Positions 44,070 through 52,716 of a stretch of DNA of 64,000 nt are shown in pieces. The stretch's first letter is position 1, and each line of letters opens with the position of its first letter. The notes beneath the pieces are model-generated. The model saw only the letters and a list, made by a program, of their open reading frames with translations. It was not told the origin of the DNA and did not search any database. The DNA is from G963669295 sp963669295 (GTDB lineage Bacteria > Bacteroidota > Bacteroidia > Flavobacteriales_D > CALLUQ01), in the NCBI GenBank assembly GCA_963669295.1, contig OY769938.1, forward strand, positions 2,852,001 through 2,916,000, given 5' to 3'. The position numbers were made by a program, and so were the translations under genes.

Positions 44070-44600
44070 ATGATACCACCCATTAATTTTAAGCAATGGA
44101 TTGATGAGCATCGTCATCTATTGAAACCACCGGTAGGAAACCAGGTGGTGTATAAAGACACGGAGTTTATCATTATGGTGGTGGGTGGTCCAAATGCGCG
44201 TAAAGACTTTCATTACAATGAAGGCGAAGAGTTCTTTTATCAGTTGGAAGGAGACATGCAATTGCCCATCATCGAAAATGGAAAGAGAAGGGTGATTGAT
44301 ATCAAGGAAGGAGAGGTATTTTTACTGCCTCCGAAAGTGCCCCATTCTCCACAGCGAGGCCCCAATACTGTTGGCCTGGTGGTAGAACGTGCCAGGGCGG
44401 CAAATGAAGTGGATGCTTGCATGTGGTTTTGCGAAAACTGCGATCATCAACTGCACAGGGCCAATTTTCAGTTAAGCGATATTGTAGAGCAGCTTTCTGC
44501 GTTATTGGATGAGTTTTATGCAGATAAAGCATTGACCACTTGTTCGAAATGTGGAACAACAATGGAAAAGCCAACACTGAAAGAATCGAAGGAAGCATAG
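44070..44600 (+). CDS. 3-Hydroxyanthranilate 3,4-dioxygenase
   Basis: A 176-residue cupin that opens 3-hydroxyanthranilate in the kynurenine pathway. Catalytic iron residues are in FHYNEGEEFFYQLEG (His, Glu) and LPPKVPHSPQR (His). The C-terminus has the bacterial rubredoxin-like iron site, CENC and CSKC. It follows hpd by 46 bases. It works two steps beyond kynurenine formation, which makes the TDO gene in the nearby island of interest. A strong terminator follows. Confidence 0.95.
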   Translation: MIPPINFKQWIDEHRHLLKPPVGNQVVYKDTEFIIMVVGGPNARKDFHYNEGEEFFYQLEGDMQLPIIENGKRRVIDIKEGEVFLLPPKVPHSPQRGPNTVGLVVERARAANEVDACMWFCENCDHQLHRANFQLSDIVEQLSALLDEFYADKALTTCSKCGTTMEKPTLKESKEA

Positions 44601-44619
44601 CGTATACAGATAGGCATAA

Positions 44620-44656
44620 AAAAAAGTCCGTTGCTCTCTTGTAACGGACTTTTTTT
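44620..44656 (+). terminator. Rho-independent terminator
   Basis: AAAAAAGTCCGTT and AACGGACTTTTTT form a perfect 13-bp stem with a 10-base loop and T-run. It ends the aromatic operon and can also serve the convergent gene. Confidence 0.95.
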
Positions 44657-44736
44657 ACGAATAAACCCGGTTGCCTACGCTGCTTAACGGCCACCGCATT
44701 TACATAAACGGTTGAGGTTAGGTACCGTTTAATGTT

Positions 44737-47232
44737 TTATAACTTCAGCACCTTGGCCACTTTCATTTCACGATCGTTTTGTACGCGAATAAAGTAGGTA
44801 CCTTTACGCAATGCTTGCATGTCTAGTGTTACCTCCCCGGCATTGTAATAGGTACGCGCTACATGTGTTTTCCCAACACAATCGGTAACATGAACGGTAA
44901 GTGGGTATTCGAACCCAGCAGGAATGCTGATGTTTACTGTATTGTAAGTTGGGTTGGGAGCAATGAGTAACACACCACTATTTCCTGTACATTCTACCGC
45001 TTTAATGTTTGAATAGGAATAAGCTTCATTATCATCTACTTGCTTTAAACGATAATACGCCATTTGATTGGAAGGATTCATGTCTTTCCATTGATAATTC
45101 AACAGCGAATTGCTATTGCCTGCACCATCTAACTCTCCAATTTTTTCGAAGTGAATACCATCTGTACTGCGCTCAATTTCGAAGCGCTTGTTGTTGGTTT
45201 CAGAGGCGGTAGACCAGGTGGTCCAAACTTCGGTGTTGTTGCAATGCACTTCCCACGATAACAACTCAATGGGCAATGGCTGAAACGCTGCGGCAAGGCA
45301 TGCTCCCTGTTCATTGTTCAATCCCCCTGTAGAGCCTGTAAAACCGAAAAACGGATAATTGGTGCCGAAGAGGGTAGAAGGATCAACAGGGCTATAACTT
45401 ACCGTTCCATAGGTTGTTACAGCAGCTCCATCGAGTACTGTAGCAGTAAGTGTTTGCGTTCCCGAGTTATAGCTAATACGGAAGGTATGGTCCAGGCCAT
45501 TTTCTATGTTATAGGCACTGCCTCCATTGGTTAATTCAACCGCATTGGCAATTACTCTGGCACCTGGAGATCCCGGACAGGAAAACCCAGAAGGGTTTAC
45601 GTTGCCATTGGTCCAGATGTCCATATGGTCAGGATCGGGACCACCTGAGCAAGTTACAGAAGGCATTCCATCATCGCGATCTTCGGTGTTTAAGTAAGTA
45701 TCTACTTCAATAATAAGTGAATTGCTAATGCCCATAGCACCCATTCCTCCTCCTGAGCCACCAGTAGTGGTGGTGCCATTAGGGTCGTTATGAATTACAA
45801 AGCAAATGCCATCTGCTCCACCATCGTTATTGCCCAGGTTAATGGTAAAGTCATGACTCCAGTCTGTAGTAAAGTCCATGCGATCATTTGCATCCCAAAT
45901 AGAGCCTAACTCATCGTTTACCGCATCGGTCAAATCAGCGCATCCACTTCCTAAATCTGTGGCATCGCCATTCACACAAAATCCGGTCTGTGGATCGGCA
46001 CATTGTAGGATGAAGTTTCCAGTTTCATCATCGTTCTTATCCCATAAGCGAATGTAGAGGGTTTGACCTGGAGTAAGGCCAGTGAGTTGAATGGTAGGCA
46101 TATTGCCCAATCCGCTGGCATCATCGCACTGCAGTTCTGTAAAGGTGCCGCTACACCCTCCTGAATTGGAATACACACTCATGCCCATATCGGTTAACCC
46201 CAATTCAATGGCATCCCATTCTACAGTTCCTGTGGCCGGAACAACTGTGGTGAACCAGGCATCACTTCCTGCATAGCTGGCACAGCTAGGGGCTGCTACT
46301 GAGGAGTTGGTTAAACTGGCATTGCTCACAGTAAGAATATTTCCAGTACAAGCGGCGCTAATAGGGCCGGCAGTACATGGGGCATCGTAATCAATGCAAT
46401 TTCCCATACTTACACCAGTAACCCAATTGGAACTGGACCCGGTTAACGAACTATTGATGAGGGTGCCATTGCTGGTTCCCATTTCGTCTGTTACAGTGGT
46501 TAAGCCTGGGTTGGGGCCACCAGCAGTCCCCTGGTTAAATTTGTAATAAGCCACCAACCCGGTTTCTGTTCCACACAGTTCGTTGTTCATGCCTGCTGTA
46601 ATCTGACTTGCATTTCGGGTAACATTCCAAATCCTAACTTCCTCTACTCGTCCAGGGAAATTACGTCCGGGAAAGCCAGGTGAATCTCCCAGGTATAGGT
46701 TGGTACTGGGGTTGAGAATCGAAAATGAAGAAGTAGATGTGGCTACTTCCACACCGTCTACATAAAGTCGTTGGGTAGTGCCATCGTAAGTGCCGGCAAT
46801 GTGGTGCCACGTGTTTAATGAAACAGCACCAAAAGAGGAATTGATTTCATTCCATCCTCCCGATCCCAAATTAAAGTTCACGGTTCCTCCGTTGCCTACC
46901 CTTAGCATATAACCAGCATCAGGGCCAGTGCCGTCCTTAGTCACTACACACCCCTCCCAAACGTTGGGTTTGAAGGAAGTGGGATAGATCCATGCTTCGA
47001 GGGTAATAGCAGTTCCGGTAATTTGAATGGCAGCATTGTTGCCACAGTTTATATAATCGTTACTGCCATCCAGGTGAATGGAATTTTGTTGTGAGTATGT
47101 ATTCGGGTTCAACAACCCTAAGCATGCTATCAACAAGAAAACACGGCTTTTAAGATTACGGGTGGTAATACCAGGAAATAGGGTGTTCAATTTCCGTGGA
47201 AATTGGTTTTTCATGGTTGGAGAGTTTTTCAT
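44737..47232 (-). CDS. Large secreted LamG and L-type-lectin protein with T9SS domain
   Basis: An 831-residue protein. After a signal-like segment (SRVFLLIACLGLLNPNTYSQ) comes a LamG/concanavalin-like domain (about 45-220: SIHLDGSNDYINCG, LEAWIYPTSF, NTWHHIAGTYDG, VEEVRIWNVTR). A Cys-rich middle follows, then a bacterial L-type lectin domain (about 420-660: FTTDWSHDFTINLG, DGICFVIHNDPNG, NSLIIEVDTYLN). The last 150 residues hold a fibronectin-like segment and a T9SS sorting domain (APNPTYNTVNI, KGTYFIRVQN). It is a surface adhesin-like glycan binder. Confidence 0.88.
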   Translation of the reverse strand: MKNSPTMKNQFPRKLNTLFPGITTRNLKSRVFLLIACLGLLNPNTYSQQNSIHLDGSNDYINCGNNAAIQITGTAITLEAWIYPTSFKPNVWEGCVVTKDGTGPDAGYMLRVGNGGTVNFNLGSGGWNEINSSFGAVSLNTWHHIAGTYDGTTQRLYVDGVEVATSTSSFSILNPSTNLYLGDSPGFPGRNFPGRVEEVRIWNVTRNASQITAGMNNELCGTETGLVAYYKFNQGTAGGPNPGLTTVTDEMGTSNGTLINSSLTGSSSNWVTGVSMGNCIDYDAPCTAGPISAACTGNILTVSNASLTNSSVAAPSCASYAGSDAWFTTVVPATGTVEWDAIELGLTDMGMSVYSNSGGCSGTFTELQCDDASGLGNMPTIQLTGLTPGQTLYIRLWDKNDDETGNFILQCADPQTGFCVNGDATDLGSGCADLTDAVNDELGSIWDANDRMDFTTDWSHDFTINLGNNDGGADGICFVIHNDPNGTTTTGGSGGGMGAMGISNSLIIEVDTYLNTEDRDDGMPSVTCSGGPDPDHMDIWTNGNVNPSGFSCPGSPGARVIANAVELTNGGSAYNIENGLDHTFRISYNSGTQTLTATVLDGAAVTTYGTVSYSPVDPSTLFGTNYPFFGFTGSTGGLNNEQGACLAAAFQPLPIELLSWEVHCNNTEVWTTWSTASETNNKRFEIERSTDGIHFEKIGELDGAGNSNSLLNYQWKDMNPSNQMAYYRLKQVDDNEAYSYSNIKAVECTGNSGVLLIAPNPTYNTVNISIPAGFEYPLTVHVTDCVGKTHVARTYYNAGEVTLDMQALRKGTYFIRVQNDREMKVAKVLKL

Positions 47233-47658
47233 TTTTTTCTTTACTTAATCGATTTAGGAAAGTGGTTAAAAAAAAGCCATTATTCCACCATCACAAATAC
47301 AGCGATGTTGTACAAGGTGAGGATAACATTAGAAATAGAGCTTAATTTCCTTTCAATGCTAATCCGTTATCTCTCGCTGATAACTTTTGCCTGTACTGAA
47401 TTAGGGTGATCCGCCTCCCTAAAACGGTTTAGATCGCAACTAAAAAATATATCCCACTGGGATATAGTCACTTATAAGACGTGTAAGTTATGAAAAGGTT
47501 GCTTTAAAAGAAAATATTTTCCCCATTAATTAAGTTTGAACCCAAATAATATTCGTGTATATCCTACAACATCAATACTTTATAGTTTCGTTATTGGATG
47601 CAATTTTGAAAATGGGAATATGTATAGTATCTTCAAAACACACTAAAAACAAACCACT
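47233..47658. other. Divergent intergenic region
   Basis: A 426-base gap between divergent genes. It holds the palindrome described next and AT-rich sequence upstream of the plus-strand gene. No exact TAnnTTTG box with TTG spacing is seen; CAATTTTG near 47600 misses by one base. No small gene is supported. Confidence 0.5.
47448..47466. promoter_or_regulatory. Perfect palindrome, possible operator
   Basis: TATATCCCACTGGGATATA: two 9-base arms around a single C. No T-run follows, so it is not a terminator. It lies about 190 bases before the plus-strand gene and about 215 before the minus-strand gene, consistent with a dimeric regulator site. Confidence 0.5.
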
Positions 47659-48348
47659 ATGTCTTCTAATAAAAAAACCTTTAAACAATTTCATAAAGAT
47701 TTTGATGCCTATCTGTTAAGAACACCGAATTCGGGTTATATGATAGGTTATTTTGCAGAGCAGAAGAACCGCTTCTTTCTTGATATTGATGAGAAAAACA
47801 TCATTGGCGACTTAGGTTTTAGTGATGCCGATTGGAGGAAGTACCAGGAGTACTTGAGAAATAAGCCCTATCGTGATGCCAATTTTCCTGTGGTTAGCAT
47901 GGAACGTGAGTTTATAGGCGACCTTGGATTGAACATTCCAGGGCATGTGAATCAGGCTGGACTGGGAATCAATACGTCGAAAATTGTGGGTTATCAATTT
48001 GGAAATGTAAAAGCCAGGGTTCTTGATGATACCCTTGATTTGAGAATGCGTACGATTATAGAGGATGCTATTGAAGACCGGAAAGGAAAGGAACGTAGAG
48101 AGTTGAAAAAGGAAGTAGGAAACCTTAAGCGTACTACCATCATCAGCACATTATATTATGCCGATGAGGTGAGCATTACCGTTGAAAAAGAAAATAAATT
48201 GAATGCGGAGGCAGAGGCAAAATTGATGGAGATGGATGGAGTGAAAATGAGTGTGAGTGTCGATTCACAAAGCAAATATTCTTATTCGTTTACCGGAAAT
48301 GCCAGTGTGCCTTTTGCGGCCAATATCATGATGTTAAAAGACCTTTAA
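47659..48348 (+). CDS. Hypothetical protein, possible gasdermin-like fold
   Basis: A 229-residue protein without signal peptide. I cannot assign a family with confidence. The order of elements (AGLGINTSKIVGYQFGNVKAR, charged helix EDAIEDRKGKERRELKK, TTIISTLYYADEVSITV, GVKMSVSVDSQSKYSYSFTG, ASVPFAANIMML) is reminiscent of the second half of bacterial gasdermin N domains as I recall them. It lacks the extra C-terminal autoinhibitory peptide, and no protease gene is adjacent. The gene is convergent with the next and overlaps its 3' end by 4 bases. Confidence 0.5.
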   Translation: MSSNKKTFKQFHKDFDAYLLRTPNSGYMIGYFAEQKNRFFLDIDEKNIIGDLGFSDADWRKYQEYLRNKPYRDANFPVVSMEREFIGDLGLNIPGHVNQAGLGINTSKIVGYQFGNVKARVLDDTLDLRMRTIIEDAIEDRKGKERRELKKEVGNLKRTTIISTLYYADEVSITVEKENKLNAEAEAKLMEMDGVKMSVSVDSQSKYSYSFTGNASVPFAANIMMLKDL

Positions 48349-48794
48349 TACACTGCTTTAATGGCTATTTTTCGTCCATTAAAAGTGCAAGTATCACCTT
48401 GTGTCAACCCTTTTAATTGTAAACCAATAGGTGAGGTTGGGCTAATGGCAAAATAAGTGGTTCCATCTACCACCAATTTCCCAGCACCAATAGCCACGAA
48501 AAAGTTACCATTGGAGGTATGTATCACGCTTCCAAAAGTAATGGTAGTATGTACCTCGTCAGGGCGAATTTGCTGAAGTGCTTTTTTCAGTTTTAGTGTT
48601 TCAGCCATCTGTTGTAGGTTCTTCTCTTTTTCCAATTGTGCCATGGCTCGCCCGGTTTCATGTTTATCGCCAGCACTGCTTTTTGATTCATTGTTGGCAG
48701 CTTCCTGAGCAGCATCAATAGCCTCTTGCGAACGTTGTATGCGTTCTGCTACATAGGCTTTGCATTGTTTGTACAATTGGTGCTTGATGCTCAT
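48345..48794 (-). CDS. GreA/GreB-like C-terminal domain protein
   Basis: A 149-residue protein: an N-terminal coiled coil (ERIQRSQEAIDAAQEAANNES...QLEKEKNLQQMAETL) and a C-terminal FKBP-like domain (FGSVIHTSNGNFFVAIGAGKLVVDG, AISPTSPIGLQLKGLTQGD, FNGRKIAIKAVY). This is the layout of small Gre-factor-like proteins of Bacteroidota, thought to bind RNA polymerase. The acidic tip residues of true GreA are not evident. Confidence 0.75.
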   Translation of the reverse strand: MSIKHQLYKQCKAYVAERIQRSQEAIDAAQEAANNESKSSAGDKHETGRAMAQLEKEKNLQQMAETLKLKKALQQIRPDEVHTTITFGSVIHTSNGNFFVAIGAGKLVVDGTTYFAISPTSPIGLQLKGLTQGDTCTFNGRKIAIKAVY

Positions 48795-48819
48795 GAAGTA
48801 GGGTTTCTAAAATTGATTG

Positions 48820-49467
48820 TTATGTTTTCTTACTGGAAATCAGTTGGCCATCTTCATAGATGTCTTCACGTAAAAACTGCCCGTCAATATCAAAGTATTC
48901 CCACTTGCCATGTTTTAAGCCCCAACGTGTTTTTCCTCGCGCTTTTACGCTGCCATTATAGTGGTATTCGGTTGTTTCTTTTACGGTTCCGTACTTGTGG
49001 TTCTGGTAAAGTTTATGGCGTTTGTTAAAGTAACGAAAGGTAGCTAGCGCAAAACCTATAGTGGCTAACCCCGATAATTTAGGCGCCAGGTTTTTATTGA
49101 TGTCGGCAAGCACCATTACTGCCGCTGCTCCAACCAATACAATGGCTCCACCAACCAGGGGCACCATGTATTTTAGTATCCCCGCATATTTGTCGATGCC
49201 TTTTACCTGTTGTGCTTTCCTTCTTCGAGCCTTCTCCTTTTCTTTTTGTTCTGTAGCTTGTGCTTTTCGATCCTGTTCTTTTTGCTCGTGCCTGGCTTGT
49301 ATGGTCTTCCTTAATTCATCGAGTTCGTTCGTTGTGCCTTCTTGCTTCACTACGGTTTCTATGGCCAGCAAAATCAATGCTTCTGGGTATTTGTCGGCAT
49401 GGTTATATACCATGTCTTTCAATTCATGCAGATTCTTTTCCTTGATAATATCTTCATTGCTTTTCGC
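48820..49467 (-). CDS. Membrane protein with MORN-like C-terminus
   Basis: A 215-residue protein. ATG at MAKSNEDIIKEKN is chosen; it overlaps the 3' end of the KDO transferase gene by 14 bases. A charged coiled coil (about 65-110) precedes two hydrophobic segments (ILKYMVPLVGGAIVLVGAAAVMV and LSGLATIGFALATF). The end has toxin-antitoxin-like MORN repeats: YHYNGSVKARGKTRWGLKHGKWEYFDIDGQFLRED. Role unknown; its overlap suggests co-transcription with kdtA. Confidence 0.65.
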   Translation of the reverse strand, partial: AKSNEDIIKEKNLHELKDMVYNHADKYPEALILLAIETVVKQEGTTNELDELRKTIQARHEQKEQDRKAQATEQKEKEKARRRKAQQVKGIDKYAGILKYMVPLVGGAIVLVGAAAVMVLADINKNLAPKLSGLATIGFALATFRYFNKRHKLYQNHKYGTVKETTEYHYNGSVKARGKTRWGLKHGKWEYFDIDGQFLREDIYEDGQLISSKKT

Positions 49468-50707
49468 CATGCTTAAGGTGCTTTTCGAGGTGCTGCATGA
49501 TTTTTTGGGTGGCTCCTTTATTGCTCTTAATGTATTGCCCACTTGCTTGAGCAGCAGTGGTATACTGTGCTTTGTTGCTTAGTAAGGTAGTTACAATTTG
49601 CTGAAACTCATTGGTGTTATTAATGCTAAACGCCCCTCCCAAATCAATCAACTCTTTGGCTTCTCTAAAGCGACTGTAATGCGGGCCAAAAATTACAGGA
49701 AGTTCGTAGGTAGCTGCTTCTAAAATGTTGTGTAGTCCCTTGCCAAATGCTCCACCAATGTACGCTACATCACCATATTGATAAAGGTTGGAAAGCATGC
49801 CAATGTTATCGATAATCAATACATCTGCTTCTTTAATTTTTTCTACCGTGGCTTCTGAGTATCGAATGGTTTTTAAAGAAAGTCGTTGGATGACCTGGTC
49901 TATGTGGGAAGCATGAATTTCGTGTGGGGCAATGATGTATTTCATCTGATTGCCTGTGGTATTGATGAATGGGGCAAGTACCTTTTCATCTTCTTGCCAG
50001 GTGCTTCCGGCAATCAACAATTGTTTGTTGTTTTTAAACTCCTCAATGATGGGGATGGAGTGCGCGTGTTGGTTCAGGGTCGATACTCGATCGAAACGGG
50101 TGTCGCCACTTACCGAATGGTTTGTTAAATCAATGTTATTGAGCAGTTGGGCAGACGCTTCGTTTTGCAAAAACAAGTGGTTGATGTTACCCAGTAATTT
50201 TCTGAACCATCCCCCATACCATTTAAAGAATCGTTGCTCTTTTCTGAAGTTGGCCGACACCACATAGGTAGGAATTTGTTGTTGGTGGAGTGTGTTGAGG
50301 TAGTGGTGCCAAAACTCATACTTTACAAAAATAGCCAGCGTTGGTTGTATGGTTTGAATGAAGAATTTGGCATTGCTTCGAGTATCAATGGGTAGGTACC
50401 ATACATGGTTGGCGTGACTATAGTCTTTCCTTACTTCATAACCCGAGGGAGAAAAGAAAGTGAGTACGATTTGCTTGGTAGGGTGTTGTTTGCGAATGGC
50501 TTCAATTAGAGGCCTTCCTTGCTCAAACTCGCCCAACGATGCGCAATGAAACCAAATGGTTTCTTTAGAAGCATCGATGGCTTGTTGCATTTGCGTACGC
50601 CAATTGTTTCGTCCTTTGATCCACTTTTTTGCTTTGGGATTAAAAAGAGAGGCTATCCTAATTCCAAGTAGGTAGGCACCTATGGAAATGTTGTAAAAGA
50701 AAACCAT
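49454..50707 (-). CDS. waaA: 3-Deoxy-D-manno-octulosonic acid transferase
   Basis: A 417-residue GT-B enzyme (KdtA) that adds KDO to lipid IVA in the inner membrane. Landmarks: N-terminal anchor (IGAYLLGIRIASLF), WFHCASLGEFEQGRPL with the catalytic Glu, VKYEFWHHYL, AGSTWQEDE and AYIGGAFGKGLHNILEAATYELPVIFGPHY. Its start overlaps the stop of the upstream barrel gene by one base, so both are in one transcript. Confidence 0.96.
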   Translation of the reverse strand: MVFFYNISIGAYLLGIRIASLFNPKAKKWIKGRNNWRTQMQQAIDASKETIWFHCASLGEFEQGRPLIEAIRKQHPTKQIVLTFFSPSGYEVRKDYSHANHVWYLPIDTRSNAKFFIQTIQPTLAIFVKYEFWHHYLNTLHQQQIPTYVVSANFRKEQRFFKWYGGWFRKLLGNINHLFLQNEASAQLLNNIDLTNHSVSGDTRFDRVSTLNQHAHSIPIIEEFKNNKQLLIAGSTWQEDEKVLAPFINTTGNQMKYIIAPHEIHASHIDQVIQRLSLKTIRYSEATVEKIKEADVLIIDNIGMLSNLYQYGDVAYIGGAFGKGLHNILEAATYELPVIFGPHYSRFREAKELIDLGGAFSINNTNEFQQIVTTLLSNKAQYTTAAQASGQYIKSNKGATQKIMQHLEKHLKHGEKQ

Positions 50708-51468
50708 TAATACACGTAAAAGTCGCTGGGTGCTCTTTTATAAATGGGTAAAATCCATCCTGCACGTATCCCCATAAGGATATCCAACCGCTGCGAGTCG
50801 TCTTTGCTCATGGTATCGAAATTAAAACTTCTACGGCTTTTAGTAAAGCCTTCCATGAATTCAAAACCGACAAAAAAGTTGGCCAATCGACTATTGCTCA
50901 AATGCTGGTAGCCAATGAATTGCTTCAGCATTAACCCGCTACTTAATCGATCGTATCCTTTCAGGTAATCGCCTTCCAATTGTGGAATGGGATCGTTTTT
51001 ATGTTCAATTCTAATTTTGTGTTGCATGTATCCCAAACCACCTTTTAGCAGGATGCCTGAGTTGGGGTTAGGCCCAATTTTATTGATCACTTTGCCGAAG
51101 TTAAGGGATAGTGTAAACCCACGTTCAAAGAGGAGCACTGTAGCGTATCCGCCATTGGCATTGATGATGGCTCCTCGTTCTGTTTTCAGGTTGTCTAACA
51201 TGTTTTCTTCTTCCACCTGGCTCCCAAACAAAAACGACCCTTCTAAACTGTAAGTAAAATTGTTTTTGTCTTTGAGCAAAAAATTCACCCCTACATTCGA
51301 ATTAAAGCCAAACCGATCGCTTAAGTCGCCAGCGGGTAACTGACCAGCATAACCAGCTTGAAATAAAAACATATTAATGGTGGAGTCGGTAATGCTGGCT
51401 TGCGCATTACTGGCTTTGGGCAAAAGCCCCGTCAAAGCAAGGATCAATAAAGAAATAAATACTCTCAT
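50707..51468 (-). CDS. Outer-membrane beta-barrel protein
   Basis: A 253-residue protein with a signal peptide ending near SNAQ. Strand patterns (FLFQAGYAGQLPAGDL, NVGVNFLLKDK, YSLEGSFLFGSQV, GFTLSLNFGKVI, SGILLKGGLGYM, FFVGFEFMEGFT, MGIRAGWILPIY) indicate a barrel. It is commonly encoded next to kdtA in Bacteroidota, so a lipopolysaccharide-related role is possible but not shown. First gene of a minus-strand unit. Confidence 0.75.
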   Translation of the reverse strand: MRVFISLLILALTGLLPKASNAQASITDSTINMFLFQAGYAGQLPAGDLSDRFGFNSNVGVNFLLKDKNNFTYSLEGSFLFGSQVEEENMLDNLKTERGAIINANGGYATVLLFERGFTLSLNFGKVINKIGPNPNSGILLKGGLGYMQHKIRIEHKNDPIPQLEGDYLKGYDRLSSGLMLKQFIGYQHLSNSRLANFFVGFEFMEGFTKSRRSFNFDTMSKDDSQRLDILMGIRAGWILPIYKRAPSDFYVY

Positions 51469-51573
51469 TCCTGCAACAAAGATACATTTTTAAACGTTAA
51501 CCTTCGGCAATAATTGTGCGCGCTTCGGTTATCTGAAAATTGACTATATTCGCGTACTTATTTTCAGTGTACA

Positions 51574-52710
51574 ATGAAGAAAATTCAGATGGTTGACCTA
51601 TTGGGTCAATACGCCGGGATAAAAGATCAAGTTGACAAGGCGATTTTAGATGTAGTAGGTTCTTCTGCTTACATCAACGGACCCGAGGTAAAAGCATTCC
51701 AAAAAGACATGGAAGATTACCTCGACGTAAAGCATGTTATTCCTTGTGCCAATGGCACTGATGCATTGCAAGTTGCAATGATGGCATTGGACCTAAAGCC
51801 AGGCGATGAGGTGATAACTTCCAACTTTACTTTTGTAGCTACGGTGGAGGTGATTGCATTGTTGGGATTAACTCCGGTGTTGGTAGATGTAGAAGAGGAT
51901 TCTTTTAACATCGACCCGGAAGCTATTCGCAAGGCCATTACTCCAAATACAAAGGCCATTGTTCCTGTGCATGTTTTTGGGCAGTGCAGTAACATGGATG
52001 CGGTGATGGAGATTGCTAAAGCACATAACCTTTACGTAATTGAAGACAATGCACAAGCCATTGGTGCGGATTACACCTCAAAAGATGGTACGGTAAAAAA
52101 GGGAGGTACTATTGGCGACTTTGGTTGCACTTCTTTCTTTCCTTCAAAAAACCTGGGTTGTTATGGCGACGGTGGTGCAATATTTACCAACGACGATGCC
52201 CTTGCAGCCAGAGCACGCATTGTAACCAACCATGGTATGGAAGTACGCTACTACCACGATTCTATAGGAGTAAACTCACGGTTGGATAGCATTCAAGCAG
52301 CCATTTTACGTGTAAAGCTGGCTCGGCTGGATGAATATGCTGCTGCCCGCAACAAAGCAGCAACCTATTACGATGAAGCATTTAAAGATGTGGAGGAATT
52401 AACTACCCCGCATCGTTCCGATTTTTCTACGCATGTATTTCATCAATATACATTGGTAACAAAGAACATCGATCGCTTTGGATTGCAAGAGTATTTGGGT
52501 ACCAAAGGCATTCCGGCCATGGTATACTATCCGGTGCCATTGCATTTGCAAAAAGCGTATCGCGATGAACGTTACAAGGAAGGTGATTTCCCTATTACCG
52601 AAGCTCTGTGCGAATCGGTTATTTCATTGCCCATGCATACCGAATTGGATGAGGAGCAATTGAAATTCATCACCGAATCAGTTAAAGAATACATTCAAAA
52701 GCATAAATAG
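51574..52710 (+). CDS. DegT/DnrJ aminotransferase, WbpE-like
   Basis: A 378-residue PLP-dependent sugar aminotransferase. PLP-binding Lys192 is in FFPSKNLGCYGDGG; CANGTDAL and EDNAQAIGA complete the site. It most resembles WbpE, which aminates the 3-keto sugar made by WbpB. wbpB- and wbpD-like genes occur downstream in the same operon, supporting this. It opens a nine-gene unit. Confidence 0.92.
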   Translation: MKKIQMVDLLGQYAGIKDQVDKAILDVVGSSAYINGPEVKAFQKDMEDYLDVKHVIPCANGTDALQVAMMALDLKPGDEVITSNFTFVATVEVIALLGLTPVLVDVEEDSFNIDPEAIRKAITPNTKAIVPVHVFGQCSNMDAVMEIAKAHNLYVIEDNAQAIGADYTSKDGTVKKGGTIGDFGCTSFFPSKNLGCYGDGGAIFTNDDALAARARIVTNHGMEVRYYHDSIGVNSRLDSIQAAILRVKLARLDEYAAARNKAATYYDEAFKDVEELTTPHRSDFSTHVFHQYTLVTKNIDRFGLQEYLGTKGIPAMVYYPVPLHLQKAYRDERYKEGDFPITEALCESVISLPMHTELDEEQLKFITESVKEYIQKHK

Positions 52711-52716
52711 TTGATC

